A DNA stretch of 64,000 nt from Muriicola sp. Z0-33 (GCF_026126425.1 NZ_JAFMPW010000002.1:186001-250000); one strand, 5' to 3'. Counted from the first letter of the stretch, positions 51,327 to 61,150 are shown. Program-made: numbers and translations. The notes: a model not told the origin generated them from the sequence alone.

Positions 51327-53432
51327 ATGAACGCTAATTTCCTTCAAACGCCCATAACTTATTTAAAAGGTGTTGGCCCTAACAGGGCACAATTATTCCA
51401 AAGTGAGCTGGGTATAGGAACTTATCAGGATCTTATCAATTTTTTTCCCAACCGATATATTGATAAAACCAAATACTATACCATTGGGGAATTAGAACGC
51501 AGTAGTGCGGATGTTCAGATAAAAGGGAAGATTATACATCTAAAGACCGTAGAACAAAAAAAAGGGAGTCGCCTTGTCGCTACCTTTGTTGATGATACAG
51601 GTGAAATGGAACTCGTCTGGTTTCGGATGCAGAAATGGATACGCGATAACCTTAAATTAAACACGCCTTATGTCATCTATGGCAAAACCAATTGGTTTAA
51701 CGGTAAATTCTCTATGCCACATCCAGAAATGGAACTGCTGACAGAGCACGAGAGTGGTCTTAAAATTGCCATGCAACCCGTTTACCCATCCACGGAGAAG
51801 CTGAGCAATAAAGGGGTAACCAATAGGGTTGTAAATAAATTAATGCAGCAGCTCTTTTTAGAAACAAAAGGCCAGTTCCAGGAAAGCCTCTCTCCTGCCC
51901 TGATAAACGAGCTAAAATTGATTTCCAAAAGTGATGCTCTGTACAACATTCATTTCCCTAAGAATCAGGCCCTGTTGGCAAAAGCCCAGTTTCGGCTAAA
52001 ATTTGAAGAACTCTTTTATATTCAAATACAGTTAATTACCAAAAAACTCCTCCGAAAGAAGAAAATAAAGGGCTTTCCATTTGAGCATGTAGGTTCCTAT
52101 TTTAATGAGTTCTATAAAGATCATCTCCCTTTTGAACTTACTTCCGCCCAGAAAAGGGCTATTAAGGAAATCAGGGCAGACCTGGGGAGTAATGCACAAA
52201 TGAACAGATTATTGCAGGGTGATGTTGGCTCCGGAAAGACAATAGTTGCGCTGATGAGCATATTGTTGGCTTTAGATAACGGATATCAGACATGTCTTAT
52301 GGCGCCTACAGAGATATTGGCCAATCAGCATTATAATAGCTTAATTGAATTGGTCAGAAACATGGGCATAAACATTGCACTGCTCACGGGATCGGTTAAG
52401 AAAAAAGCAAGAAATATAATTCATGAACAACTAGAAAATGGGGAATTGCACCTGCTTATAGGCACCCATGCTGTACTCGAGGATAAGGTGCAATTTAAGA
52501 ACCTGGGATTGGCCATAATAGATGAGCAACATAGATTTGGTGTGGCACAGCGCTCCAGGCTATGGCACAAAAATGAGATTCCACCTCATATTTTGGTAAT
52601 GACAGCTACTCCAATTCCGCGCACACTTGCGATGAGTCTCTACGGAGATCTTGATATCTCTGTAATTGATGAACTACCCCCTGGAAGAAAATCGGTTAAA
52701 ACTGTACACAGATTAGATGCCAACCGTCTGAAAGTATTTAGGTTTATCAAAGATGAAATTAAAAAAGGCAGGCAAATATATGTGGTATATCCCTTGATAC
52801 AGGAATCAGAGGCATTGGATTATAAAGACCTAATGGATGGTTATGAAAGCATTGTACGAGATTTTCCTCTTCCCGAATATCAGATTTCTATAGTACATGG
52901 GAAAATGAAATCTGAAGACAAGGACTATGAAATGGGTCGTTTTCAGCGGGGAGAAACACAAATAATGATAGCGACTACAGTGATAGAAGTTGGCGTAAAC
53001 ATCCCGAATGCCTCGGTGATGATTATAGAAAGTGCGGAAAGGTTTGGTTTATCTCAGCTACACCAGTTAAGAGGACGTGTGGGCCGCGGAGCGGATCAGA
53101 GTTATTGTATTTTAATGACCGGGTTAAAATTATCTTCTGAAGCCAAAGAGAGATTGGCTACCATGACCTCTACCAATGATGGCTTTGAAATAGCCGAGGT
53201 AGATCTAAGATTAAGAGGGCCTGGGGACCTCATGGGTACACAACAAAGCGGGTTATTAAACTTAAAGATAGCGGATATAGTTAGAGACAATGATATCCTC
53301 AAAACTGCCCGTTATTATGCGTCAAGAATATTAAAAGAAGACCCTGGACTGAGCCAGCCTGCCAATAGTAAACTATTAGCTACCTACCAGCAACTTGTGC
53401 GACATAAAAACATCTGGACCTATATAAGTTAA
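51327..53432 (+). CDS. recG: ATP-dependent DNA helicase RecG
   Basis: 701 residues, full length. It has the N-terminal wedge/OB domain (KGVGPNRAQLFQSELGI), Walker A GDVGSGKT near residue 302, the helicase box IIDEQHRFGVAQR, MTATPIPRT, ATTVIEVGVNIPNA and QLRGRVGRG. RecG reverses stalled replication forks and processes Holliday junctions. It is divergent from the M1 operon (81 bases apart). A hairpin follows its stop at 53440-53472. Confidence 0.96.
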   Translation: MNANFLQTPITYLKGVGPNRAQLFQSELGIGTYQDLINFFPNRYIDKTKYYTIGELERSSADVQIKGKIIHLKTVEQKKGSRLVATFVDDTGEMELVWFRMQKWIRDNLKLNTPYVIYGKTNWFNGKFSMPHPEMELLTEHESGLKIAMQPVYPSTEKLSNKGVTNRVVNKLMQQLFLETKGQFQESLSPALINELKLISKSDALYNIHFPKNQALLAKAQFRLKFEELFYIQIQLITKKLLRKKKIKGFPFEHVGSYFNEFYKDHLPFELTSAQKRAIKEIRADLGSNAQMNRLLQGDVGSGKTIVALMSILLALDNGYQTCLMAPTEILANQHYNSLIELVRNMGINIALLTGSVKKKARNIIHEQLENGELHLLIGTHAVLEDKVQFKNLGLAIIDEQHRFGVAQRSRLWHKNEIPPHILVMTATPIPRTLAMSLYGDLDISVIDELPPGRKSVKTVHRLDANRLKVFRFIKDEIKKGRQIYVVYPLIQESEALDYKDLMDGYESIVRDFPLPEYQISIVHGKMKSEDKDYEMGRFQRGETQIMIATTVIEVGVNIPNASVMIIESAERFGLSQLHQLRGRVGRGADQSYCILMTGLKLSSEAKERLATMTSTNDGFEIAEVDLRLRGPGDLMGTQQSGLLNLKIADIVRDNDILKTARYYASRILKEDPGLSQPANSKLLATYQQLVRHKNIWTYIS

Positions 53433-53439
53433 ATAAGGA

Positions 53440-53472
53440 AGGGGTTCAATACTTACTAAGCCATGAACCCCT
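53440..53472. terminator. Hairpin between convergent recG and DUF2911 genes
   Basis: A 9-bp perfect stem AGGGGTTCA/TGAACCCCT encloses a 15-base loop between the two stop codons. No good T run follows on either strand, so it is a probable but weak bidirectional terminator. Confidence 0.5.
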
Positions 53473-53496
53473 GCTTACTAAAGAATAAAATACTTT

Positions 53497-54594
53497 TTAC
53501 CCAGCCCCCAGCTCTTTTAACAACTTTTCTGAATTCGCTTTTACTGCTGGTGGAGGATTAAGAGTAAGTGATTTCTTAAGATTTTTAATGGCATTCTTTT
53601 TATCACCCTTGGTTTTATACGCCTCACCCAAACTATCGTATACATTGGCATTTTTTGGATTATTTTTTACGTTCAACTTAAAATACTTCACGGCCATATC
53701 ATGCTCTCCCATACCCAATAGTTGATATCCCAGGGCGTTGAGTTGATTCATATTCGCCATGCCGGCCGCCTCATCTACCATGGCCAAAGCATCGTCCTTT
53801 TTACCCATTTTTAATAGTAGTTGCATTTTTAAAGCTGTATTTCCAAAGGTTTTCTGACTAAAAAACTTGCCTTCTCTGGCGCTGTCTATCCAGCCCATGG
53901 CTTCTTCCAGATCACCTCCATTATTCATTGCATAATTCGCAGCTTGTTCCCAGGACTGCCGATTAAAACCAGGTGAATTCTGTAATTGGTTCCTGACTTC
54001 GGCCAAAACCAAATCGGGCACATCTACTGCCACCTTTATCGGGATACGCTTTTTCTCCCAATACAAAGAAGCGGTAGCCGAGGTGGCATCAACTTCATCA
54101 AATACATAAGTCAATACTTCTGTATGTGCTATCTCCGTAGTGGTAACATCTACCCGCAATGCATCTTCTGCAGGGTCGTAGAAATAACTTCCCCAGGCAC
54201 CATGATTTTTTGAAAATATAATAGTAGCGGTATTCCCTTCATTAACGATCATATGAAGGCCGTATTTTCCTGCTTCTAACGGCTGACCTTCTATGGTTAC
54301 ATCATCTGTAAATTTTATAATGGTATTTTCATTGGCTCCGGCCCTCCAGGGAGATTCTTTGGCCGTACCGAATCCTAAATTATTCATACCATAGGGTACT
54401 AATTTACCCCATACTTCTCTATCGTTGACACTAGGTCTGGAATAGATAACTGTAACATCAGTGTTGCCAATACGCTGATTTACTTTGGCCATCTGACTAC
54501 CTCTTGGAAGGTTTAACTGGGCCATGGCTGGCAGACTGAATAACAACATCGCCAAGAATAACATTGGCGTACTTTTCTTGTAAAGTAATTTCAT
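53497..54594 (-). CDS. Secreted DUF2911/TPR protein, copy 1 of a tandem pair
   Basis: 365 residues with a signal peptide (MLFLAMLLFSLPAMAQ). DUF2911 spans about 26-175 (SRPSVNDREVWGKLVPYG, WRAGANENTIIKF, IIFSKNHGAWGSYFYDP). TPR-like helices fill the rest (GEHDMAVKYFKLNVKNNPKNANVYDSLGEAYKTKGDKKNAIKNLKKSL, in repeats). Function unknown; secreted or periplasmic. It closely resembles the next upstream gene along its whole length, and both have similar upstream sequences, pointing to tandem duplication. Confidence 0.85.
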   Translation of the reverse strand: MKLLYKKSTPMLFLAMLLFSLPAMAQLNLPRGSQMAKVNQRIGNTDVTVIYSRPSVNDREVWGKLVPYGMNNLGFGTAKESPWRAGANENTIIKFTDDVTIEGQPLEAGKYGLHMIVNEGNTATIIFSKNHGAWGSYFYDPAEDALRVDVTTTEIAHTEVLTYVFDEVDATSATASLYWEKKRIPIKVAVDVPDLVLAEVRNQLQNSPGFNRQSWEQAANYAMNNGGDLEEAMGWIDSAREGKFFSQKTFGNTALKMQLLLKMGKKDDALAMVDEAAGMANMNQLNALGYQLLGMGEHDMAVKYFKLNVKNNPKNANVYDSLGEAYKTKGDKKNAIKNLKKSLTLNPPPAVKANSEKLLKELGAG

Positions 54595-54616
54595 GAGTTT
54601 GTTTTTAGATGAATAG

Positions 54617-54675
54617 ATTGTTTGGAATTAAAGATATGGATAGCTCCTACTCTATAGCGTTACTGTTATGTTAAA
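54617..54675 (-). repeat. Conserved upstream block, copy 1
   Basis: This 59-base stretch ahead of DUF2911 copy 1 resembles 55924-55982 ahead of copy 2. Shared words on the plus strand include ATTGTTTG, AAAGATATGGATAGC, AGCGTTAC and TTATGTTAAA. On the minus strand it holds TATCTTTA, a one-mismatch -7 box. The duplication thus carried its promoter along. Confidence 0.7.
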
Positions 54676-54732
54676 AGCAGCCTGCCCTGTGTTAAACATA
54701 AATACCACTACACACAAATAACCTATAAATGA

Positions 54733-54760
54733 AAAACGCCCTATGAACATAGGACGTTTT
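54733..54760 (-). terminator. Terminator after DUF2911 copy 2
   Basis: A stem of about 13 bp with one mismatch (AAAACGCCCTATG against CATAGGACGTTTT) and a 2-base loop ends in a T run on the minus strand. It lies 27 bases after the stop of copy 2, so the two copies are probably transcribed separately. Confidence 0.7.
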
Positions 54761-54786
54761 CCAAAATACTAAGCTTTGATATAAGG

Positions 54787-55899
54787 TCAGTTGATAGCCT
54801 CTCCCTTTTCAAGTTTATCAATATTAGCTGCTACTCTATCCTTATTTGCCTGGGCAGGGGCGTTATCTAATGCCAGCTTTAAATACTTAATTGCAGATTT
54901 GTTATCTCCCTTGGCTGCATAGGCCCTGCCCAGTCCGTAATTTACCGGCCAGGTATTCTTATGAGCTTTAGCATTCCATTTAAAGACCTCGAGCGCTTTA
55001 TCGTGTTTGCCTCCGGCTATTAATTGCCTGCCATACTGATGAACTTCAAATACAGTACCCAGGGGCAGGGCTTCATCCATAAGCGCAGTAGCTTCAGAAC
55101 TTTTACCCATTTTATCGAGTATTCTGGCTTTAATGGAGGTATTCGCGAAGGTCTTTTGAGAAAAGAATTTTCCGGCTATTGCGCCATCTATCCAACCCAA
55201 TGCTTCATTTAAATCACCTCCGTTATTAAGTGAAAAGTTTGCCGCCTGTTCCCAGGTTTGTCTATTAAACCCTGGCGAATTCTCCAGCTTTTCCCGGATA
55301 TCCGCAAGAACTATATCCGTAACAGCAACCTCAATTTTAAAAGGTATTCTTTTTTTCTCCCAATTTAGGGAAGCAGTGGCAGTGGTGGCATCAACATTGT
55401 GAAAAAGATAGGTCAGCTCTTCCATATGTGGAATTTCCGAAGTAGTTACATCTACCCTAAGTGCATCTGCAGCCGGATCATAAAAATAACTTCCCCAGGC
55501 ATTGTGATTCTTTGAAAAAATTATGGTGGCCTGATCCACACCTTCTTTAATAATCATATGAAGACCGTACTTACCTGCAGATAGTGGCTGACCTTCAATT
55601 TTTACATCATCTGTAAATTTAATTACTGTATTTTCATTGGCCCCTGCCCTCCAGGGAGATTCTTTGGCTGTTCCAAAACCCAAATTGTTCATCCCGTAAG
55701 GAACCAAATTGCCCCACACTTCTCTTTCATTGACACTAGGGCGGGAATAAATAATTGCTACATCACTTATGCCAATACGTTGAGATACTTTTGCCATTTG
55801 GCTGCCTCTGGGAAGGTCTAATTGGGCAACACCATTAATACTGTATAATAATACCGCCAACAAGAATAAGGCCGGACTCCTTTTGTAAAATAACTTCAT
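54787..55899 (-). CDS. Secreted DUF2911/TPR protein, copy 2 of a tandem pair
   Basis: 370 residues, with the same plan as copy 1: a signal peptide (LFLLAVLLYSINGVAQ), DUF2911 (SRPSVNEREVWGNLVPYG, GSYFYDPAADALRVDV), and TPR-like repeats in the C-terminal half (GKHDKALEVFKWNAKAHKN, AKGDNKSAIKYLKLAL). The N-terminal halves are nearly identical. The TPR halves differ more, so the copies may have diverged in partner choice. Its terminator separates it from copy 1. Confidence 0.85.
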   Translation of the reverse strand: MKLFYKRSPALFLLAVLLYSINGVAQLDLPRGSQMAKVSQRIGISDVAIIYSRPSVNEREVWGNLVPYGMNNLGFGTAKESPWRAGANENTVIKFTDDVKIEGQPLSAGKYGLHMIIKEGVDQATIIFSKNHNAWGSYFYDPAADALRVDVTTSEIPHMEELTYLFHNVDATTATASLNWEKKRIPFKIEVAVTDIVLADIREKLENSPGFNRQTWEQAANFSLNNGGDLNEALGWIDGAIAGKFFSQKTFANTSIKARILDKMGKSSEATALMDEALPLGTVFEVHQYGRQLIAGGKHDKALEVFKWNAKAHKNTWPVNYGLGRAYAAKGDNKSAIKYLKLALDNAPAQANKDRVAANIDKLEKGEAIN

Positions 55900-55923
55900 T
55901 AATCTGTTTTTATAATTAGTAGA

Positions 55924-55982
55924 ATTGTTTGCTTTTAAAGATATGGATAGCGCTTACCTCAAAGCGTTACCATTATGTTAAA
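55924..55982 (-). repeat. Conserved upstream block, copy 2
   Basis: This is the counterpart of 54617-54675 and the same length. It keeps the TATCTTTA minus-strand box 25 bases or more upstream of the ATG at 55899. Confidence 0.7.
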
Positions 55983-56010
55983 CTCTTATTCGCTATTGTT
56001 AAACTATAAA

Positions 56011-56122
56011 TATCCCGCTTACTTACGATTGTATAGCGCAGTATTTAATTTCTTGCTTACTCAAAAATTAAGTATTTATCTGCGGTGTAAATTGTTGATA
56101 ACGAACATAAGTAAGCGGAATA
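56011..56122. promoter_or_regulatory. Spaced inverted repeat CCGCTTACTTA ... TAAGTAAGCGG upstream of leuC
   Basis: Perfect 11-bp arms lie at 56015-56025 and 56108-56118 and extend to 15 bp with one mismatch. A third partial copy (GCTTACT) lies between them at 56055-56061. The pair is upstream of the -7 box of leuC. It could be a DNA-looping operator or paired binding sites. No regulator gene is adjacent. Confidence 0.5.
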
Positions 56123-56180
56123 TTGTAGTTTGAACATCGTAATTTTTTCTGCTTTTATTTCCTAATAACTATAGGTTTAA

Positions 56181-56188
56181 TAGTTTTG
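56181..56188 (+). promoter_or_regulatory. -7 promoter box TAGTTTTG for the leu operon
   Basis: This exact TAnnTTTG match lies 22 bases before the leuC ATG at 56211. The leader would be too short for a translated attenuator, so control is more likely at initiation. Confidence 0.72.
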
Positions 56189-56210
56189 TTAGCTTAGAAA
56201 TTTCTGAATT

Positions 56211-57626
56211 ATGGGTACAGGCAAAACACTATTTGACAAAGTATGGGATTCGCATGTTGTGCGTAATATTGAAAATGGCCCGGATGTGCTATTTATAGAC
56301 CGCCATCTGGTGCACGAAGTTACCAGCCCGGTAGCATTTCTCGGTTTAAAAAACCGAGGCATTAAGGTACTGCATCCGGAACGTACTTTTGCCACGGCAG
56401 ACCACAACACTCCGACCATAAATCAGCACTTGCCGGTAAAAGACCCCTTGTCTGCAAACCAGCTTAAAGCCCTGGAACAAAACGCAGCCGAACACCATAT
56501 TCCTTATTGGGGATTGGGGCATCAAAAGAATGGAATAGTCCATGTAATTGGGCCGGAAAACGGAATCACAGTTCCCGGAGCAACTATTGTCTGCGGGGAT
56601 TCTCATACTTCTACTCATGGTGCTTTTGGAGCAATTGCTTTTGGGATTGGAACTTCTGAAGTGGAAATGGTGCTGGCATCTCAATGTATTATGCAACCCA
56701 AAGCAAAACGGATGCGAATTAACATTAATGGCAGCTTAAGTAAGGCGGTTACCCCAAAAGATGTTGCCTTATATATTATTTCCAAACTCACCACATCCGG
56801 AGCAACAGGTTATTTTGTTGAATATTCCGGAGAGGTCTTTAGAGATATGAGTATGGAAGGAAGAATGACCGTCTGTAATCTCAGTATTGAAATGGGGGCT
56901 CGAGGTGGCATTATCGCCCCGGACGAAAAGACGTTCGAATATATTAAAGGGCGGGAATATACCCCTAAAGGCGCTGCATGGGATAAGGCAATGACCTATT
57001 GGGAAACATTAAAAACGGATGAGGATGCCATTTTTGATAAAGAAGTAACTTTTGATGGAAACGATATAGAGCCCATGATTACCTATGGAACTAATCCTGG
57101 AATGGGAATTGGCATATCTAATGGTATCCCACAGGCAGAAGCCGTAGAGGGTGGTGTTTCTACCTATAAAAAATCCTTGCAATACATGGATTTTAATGAA
57201 GGAGAAGCCATGTTAGGGAAAAAGATCGACTTTGTATTTCTCGGAAGTTGTACTAACGGACGTATAGAAGACTTCAGAGCTTTTACTTCCCTGGTTAAAG
57301 GACGTAGAAAGGCAGATCATGTTACCGCCTGGTTGGTTCCCGGATCACACAGGGTTGAGGAAGCCATAAAAGAAGAAGGTTTACTTGAGGTTCTGAACGA
57401 GGCCGGGTTTGAACTAAGGGAACCTGGTTGTTCCGCATGCCTGGCGATGAACGATGATAAAATTCCGGCTGGAAAATATGCCGTTAGTACCTCTAATAGA
57501 AATTTTGAAGGAAGGCAAGGTCCCGGAGCGAGAACGCTTTTGGCCAGTCCGCTTGTGGCCGCGGCAGCTGCTGTGACAGGTAAAGTAACGGATCCGAGAG
57601 AATTGATGGAGCCTGAGATGGCCTAG
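56211..57626 (+). CDS. leuC: 3-isopropylmalate dehydratase large subunit
   Basis: 471 residues, the standard length. It has [16 protein letters not shown] near the start, [24 protein letters not shown] in parts near 130, [14 protein letters not shown] near 347, and GCSACLAMN near 408. Three cysteines of these motifs ligate the 4Fe-4S cluster of the aconitase family. With LeuD it isomerises 2-isopropylmalate to 3-isopropylmalate. It is the first gene of leuCDAB. Confidence 0.96.
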   Translation: MGTGKTLFDKVWDSHVVRNIENGPDVLFIDRHLVHEVTSPVAFLGLKNRGIKVLHPERTFATADHNTPTINQHLPVKDPLSANQLKALEQNAAEHHIPYWGLGHQKNGIVHVIGPENGITVPGATIVCGDSHTSTHGAFGAIAFGIGTSEVEMVLASQCIMQPKAKRMRININGSLSKAVTPKDVALYIISKLTTSGATGYFVEYSGEVFRDMSMEGRMTVCNLSIEMGARGGIIAPDEKTFEYIKGREYTPKGAAWDKAMTYWETLKTDEDAIFDKEVTFDGNDIEPMITYGTNPGMGIGISNGIPQAEAVEGGVSTYKKSLQYMDFNEGEAMLGKKIDFVFLGSCTNGRIEDFRAFTSLVKGRRKADHVTAWLVPGSHRVEEAIKEEGLLEVLNEAGFELREPGCSACLAMNDDKIPAGKYAVSTSNRNFEGRQGPGARTLLASPLVAAAAAVTGKVTDPRELMEPEMA

Positions 57627-57681
57627 TGCAGAGCAGTGAGCAGTGAAAGGTAATTATAAGATAAATTAAGTAAAGTAAAAG

Positions 57682-58278
57682 ATGGCATACGATAAATTCG
57701 ACATATTAAAAAGCACAGCAGTTCCCCTACCCTTAGAGAATGTGGACACAGATCAGATTATTCCTGCCAGGTTTCTTAAAGCCACTGAGCGCAAGGGATT
57801 TGGTGACAATTTGTTCAGGGATTGGAGGTACAATGCCGATAATACCCCAAAAGAGCAGTTTGTTTTAAATAACCCGATCTACTCTGGAAAAATATTGGTG
57901 GGAGGTAAGAATTTTGGATCGGGATCTTCCAGAGAGCACGCAGCATGGGCAATTTACGATTATGGCTTCAGGGCAGTGGTATCTAGTTTTTTTGCTGACA
58001 TTTTTAGAAATAATTGCTTAAATATTGGAGTCCTCCCGGTACAGGTTAGTGCAGAATTTCTTCAGAAAATATTCAGCGCTATAGAAGCTGATCCTGATAC
58101 TATGCTAGAGATCCACCTGGAAAATCAGGTCATTAGATTACTTGATAGCGGAGAACAGGAGTCGTTCCAGATCAACGACTACAAAAAAGAGAATATGCTC
58201 AATGGTTTTGATGATATTGATTATCTGATCAATATAAAAGAAGAAATCAGGAGTTTTACAGAAAATACACCGCTCTAG
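57682..58278 (+). CDS. leuD: 3-isopropylmalate dehydratase small subunit
   Basis: 198 residues. The swivel domain is seen in PLPLENVDTDQIIPARFLK near residue 13, GKNFGSGSSREHAAWAI near 75, and FADIFRNNCLNIGVLPV. The Ser/Arg of GSGSSREH is the substrate-binding loop. It lies 55 bases after leuC and completes the LeuCD isomerase. Confidence 0.96.
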   Translation: MAYDKFDILKSTAVPLPLENVDTDQIIPARFLKATERKGFGDNLFRDWRYNADNTPKEQFVLNNPIYSGKILVGGKNFGSGSSREHAAWAIYDYGFRAVVSSFFADIFRNNCLNIGVLPVQVSAEFLQKIFSAIEADPDTMLEIHLENQVIRLLDSGEQESFQINDYKKENMLNGFDDIDYLINIKEEIRSFTENTPL

Positions 58279-58289
58279 GCAAAGTAGTG

Positions 58290-58331
58290 TTTGATGTCAT
58301 AACAGTATTTAATTCCAGAGCTTACATCAAA
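58290..58331. repeat. Intercistronic inverted repeat between leuD and leuA
   Basis: TTTGATGT at 58290-58297 pairs with ACATCAAA at 58324-58331 around 26 bases. With no T run it is unlikely to end transcription. It may stabilise or process the transcript. Confidence 0.35.
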
Positions 58332-58363
58332 ACGCATGGCATGCTGAAATCAGTTCGAATGAA

Positions 58364-59881
58364 ATGAAAACAAGGAAGATTGAAATAATGGATACTACGC
58401 TGAGGGATGGTGAACAAACCTCTGGCGTTTCCTTTTCGGCTGGTGAAAAACTCACCCTGGCTAAATTGCTTCTGGATGAACTAAAAGTAGACAGGATAGA
58501 GATTGCTTCTGCCAGAGTTTCTGAAGGGGAATTTCAATCTGTAATTCAAATTATGGATTGGGCACATGAGATGGGGTATGAAGACAGGGTTGAAGTCCTC
58601 ACTTTTGTTGATAATGGCTTGTCTATTGAATGGATGATAAAGGCGAAAGCCAAAGTTCAGAACCTGCTGACAAAGGGCTCTTTGAACCACCTAACCCATC
58701 AATTAAAGAGAACTCCACAACAACACTTTAACGAAATTGAGCAAGTTATTCAACTGGCTCAGGACAATGCTATAGCTACTAATGTTTACCTGGAGGATTG
58801 GAGCAATGGAATGAGGAATTCTCCTGAATACGTATTTCAATTCCTTGATTTCCTGGCCACTCAACCCATAAAAAGAGTATTACTCCCAGATACGCTGGGC
58901 GTATTGACCCACGAAGAAGCCGGGCGCTATATTGCGCAGATTATTGAGAAATATCCCGATTTGCATTTCGATTTCCACGGACATAATGATTATGATCTCA
59001 GTGTGGCTAATGTTATGGAGGCATTAAAGGCTGGATGCCATGGTCTTCATCTTACGGTAAACGGAATGGGCGAAAGAGCAGGTAACGCTCCCCTTGCAAG
59101 TGTGGTTGCCGTTGTGAACGATTTTATGCCGCATTTGGAGATAGCTGTGGATGAATCTTCCCTCTTTAAAGTAAGCAAATTAGTTTCTGCATTTACAGGT
59201 TTTGGAATTCCTGCAAACAAACCAATTGTAGGTGACAATGTTTTTACACAAACAGCTGGTATACATGCAGATGGAGATAACAAAAAGAATCTTTACTTTA
59301 ATGATTTACTACCAGAAAGATTTGGAAGGAAACGCAGGTATGCGCTGGGAAAGACCTCTGGTAAAGCTAATATTCAAAAGAACCTTCAGGAATTAGGCCT
59401 TACTTTAAACGATGAGGACCTGAAAAAGGTAACTCAGCGGATCATTGAACTGGGTGATAAAAAAGAAAAGGTAACCAAAGAAGATCTACCTTTTATCATA
59501 TCAGATGTACTGGATAGTGAAACCTTTCAACAGAAAGTTTTTGTAAAATCTTATGTGCTTACTCATTCTAAAGGACTTAAACCATCTACAACAGTATGTG
59601 TGGATATCAATGGAGAGACTTATGAGGAGCACGCCCAGGGCGATGGACAGTACGATGCCTTTATGAATGCACTCAGGAAAGTATATAAAGCTAAAAAACA
59701 AGATTTACCCACCCTTGTAGACTATGCAGTAAGAATTCCTCCCGGCAGTAACTCCGATGCCTTATGCGAGACAATAATCACCTGGCAGAATAACGGAACC
59801 AGTTTTACAACAAGAGGATTGGATTCTGACCAGACAGTTTCCGCGATTAAGGCTACAGAAAAAATGTTGAATATCATCTAA
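58364..59881 (+). CDS. leuA: 2-isopropylmalate synthase-type enzyme (HMGL-like with LeuA regulatory domain)
   Basis: 505 residues. The catalytic barrel starts MDTTLRDGEQTSGVSF and contains the metal-binding HGHNDYDLSVAN and VNGMGERAGNAPLASVV. The C-terminal ~120 residues are the LeuA allosteric domain that binds leucine. The sequence departs from the E. coli type (TSGVSF rather than SPGAS), as in the Bacteroidota branch, so citramalate synthase activity is a possible alternative. Its place in leuCDAB favours the leucine role: acetyl-CoA plus 2-oxoisovalerate to 2-isopropylmalate. Confidence 0.85.
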   Translation: MKTRKIEIMDTTLRDGEQTSGVSFSAGEKLTLAKLLLDELKVDRIEIASARVSEGEFQSVIQIMDWAHEMGYEDRVEVLTFVDNGLSIEWMIKAKAKVQNLLTKGSLNHLTHQLKRTPQQHFNEIEQVIQLAQDNAIATNVYLEDWSNGMRNSPEYVFQFLDFLATQPIKRVLLPDTLGVLTHEEAGRYIAQIIEKYPDLHFDFHGHNDYDLSVANVMEALKAGCHGLHLTVNGMGERAGNAPLASVVAVVNDFMPHLEIAVDESSLFKVSKLVSAFTGFGIPANKPIVGDNVFTQTAGIHADGDNKKNLYFNDLLPERFGRKRRYALGKTSGKANIQKNLQELGLTLNDEDLKKVTQRIIELGDKKEKVTKEDLPFIISDVLDSETFQQKVFVKSYVLTHSKGLKPSTTVCVDINGETYEEHAQGDGQYDAFMNALRKVYKAKKQDLPTLVDYAVRIPPGSNSDALCETIITWQNNGTSFTTRGLDSDQTVSAIKATEKMLNII

Positions 59882-59906
59882 AAGTATAAACCATTCAAGA
59901 ATCTAT

Positions 59907-60962
59907 ATGAAACTAAACATTGCCCTATTGGCCGGAGACGGTATTGGCCCTGAAGTAATAGACCAGGCAGTAAAAGTCTGCGATGCTATAGCAAGTAAAT
60001 TTGATCACGAAATTAGTTGGAAGCCTGCTTTAACCGGAGCTGCGGCCATAGATGCAGTAGGAGAGCCCTATCCGGATGAGACCCATGAGATTTGCTCCTC
60101 GGCAGATGCGGTGTTATTTGGAGCTATTGGGCATCCGAGATTTGACAATGACCCATCAGCTAAGGTCAGACCAGAGCAGGGACTATTGAAGATGCGACAA
60201 AAACTAGGCCTGTTTGCCAATGTCAGACCTACCTTCACCTTCCCATCATTAATAGATAAATCTCCCTTAAAAAAAGAGCGTATAGAAGGAACAGACCTGA
60301 TTATTCTCCGAGAATTAACGGGAGGAGTTTATTTTGGTGAAAGAGGCAGATCTCAGGATAGTGATACCGCTTTTGATACCATGACCTATACCAGGGCAGA
60401 GATACAACGCTTGGCCAAAAAGGGTTTTGAAATGGCCATGAAGCGTTCAAAAAAATTATGCTGCGTAGACAAGGCAAATGTTTTGGAGTCTTCACGCCTA
60501 TGGAGAGAAACGGTACAAGCCATGGAGAAAGAATATCCGCAGGTGGAAGTATCCTATGAGTTTGTTGATGCCGTAGCCATGAGATTGGTACAATGGCCAA
60601 AAGCTTATGATGTTATGATCACTGCCAATTTATTTGGAGATATCTTAACAGACGAAGCCTCAGTTATTTCGGGCTCGATGGGTCTGATGCCCTCCTCTTC
60701 CGTAGGTAGCAATGTTTCCCTTTATGAACCCATTCATGGTTCCTATCCACAAGCGGCGGGGAAGGATATTGCCAACCCACTTGCTACAGTACTGTCTGCA
60801 GCTATGCTTTTTGAAGATTTAGACCTGGCGGAAGAAGCTCTGGCCATTCGCAATGTAGTTAATGCATCACTTGCAGCAGGGATAGTCACAGAAGATCTGG
60901 CCGAAGGAGGCAAATCTTATAAAACCAGCGAAGTTGGCGACTGGCTGGCCCAGAATATTTAA
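59907..60962 (+). CDS. leuB: 3-isopropylmalate dehydrogenase
   Basis: 351 residues. It has LAGDGIGPEV near residue 8, GAIGHPRFD, RPEQGLLKMRQKLGLFANVRP in parts, RELTGGVYFGERG, DKANVLESSRLWRE, and the metal-binding ANLFGDILTDEAS. It oxidatively decarboxylates 3-isopropylmalate using NAD+. It lies 25 bases after leuA and ends the operon. The 188 bases after it hold no recognised feature. Confidence 0.96.
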   Translation: MKLNIALLAGDGIGPEVIDQAVKVCDAIASKFDHEISWKPALTGAAAIDAVGEPYPDETHEICSSADAVLFGAIGHPRFDNDPSAKVRPEQGLLKMRQKLGLFANVRPTFTFPSLIDKSPLKKERIEGTDLIILRELTGGVYFGERGRSQDSDTAFDTMTYTRAEIQRLAKKGFEMAMKRSKKLCCVDKANVLESSRLWRETVQAMEKEYPQVEVSYEFVDAVAMRLVQWPKAYDVMITANLFGDILTDEASVISGSMGLMPSSSVGSNVSLYEPIHGSYPQAAGKDIANPLATVLSAAMLFEDLDLAEEALAIRNVVNASLAAGIVTEDLAEGGKSYKTSEVGDWLAQNI

Positions 60963-61150
60963 TAGGCATAGCAGGAACAACAGGAATTGCTCAGGATTTA
61001 AGGTATGATAGTTGAAGGATTAGTTCTTAAACCGGCCTTCTTAAGACGCTGCCGTGCAAACAGTCCTTATTTGAAGAAATAAACAGATCGGTTTTTGATA
61101 GTTTAAAGGTTATCAGGCATCAATTGTATAGAGAAAGGGAAAATTAGTAA

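Larger units (their letters stand above)
55900..56210. other. Intergenic region with two promoters and a spaced inverted repeat
   Basis: These 311 bases lie between divergent genes. They hold the conserved upstream block of DUF2911 copy 2 (55924-55982), a 15-base inverted repeat with one mismatch (56011-56025 and 56108-56122), an extra GCTTACT at 56055-56061, and the leuC promoter box at 56181-56188. No open reading frame or RNA gene was recognised. Confidence 0.7.
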
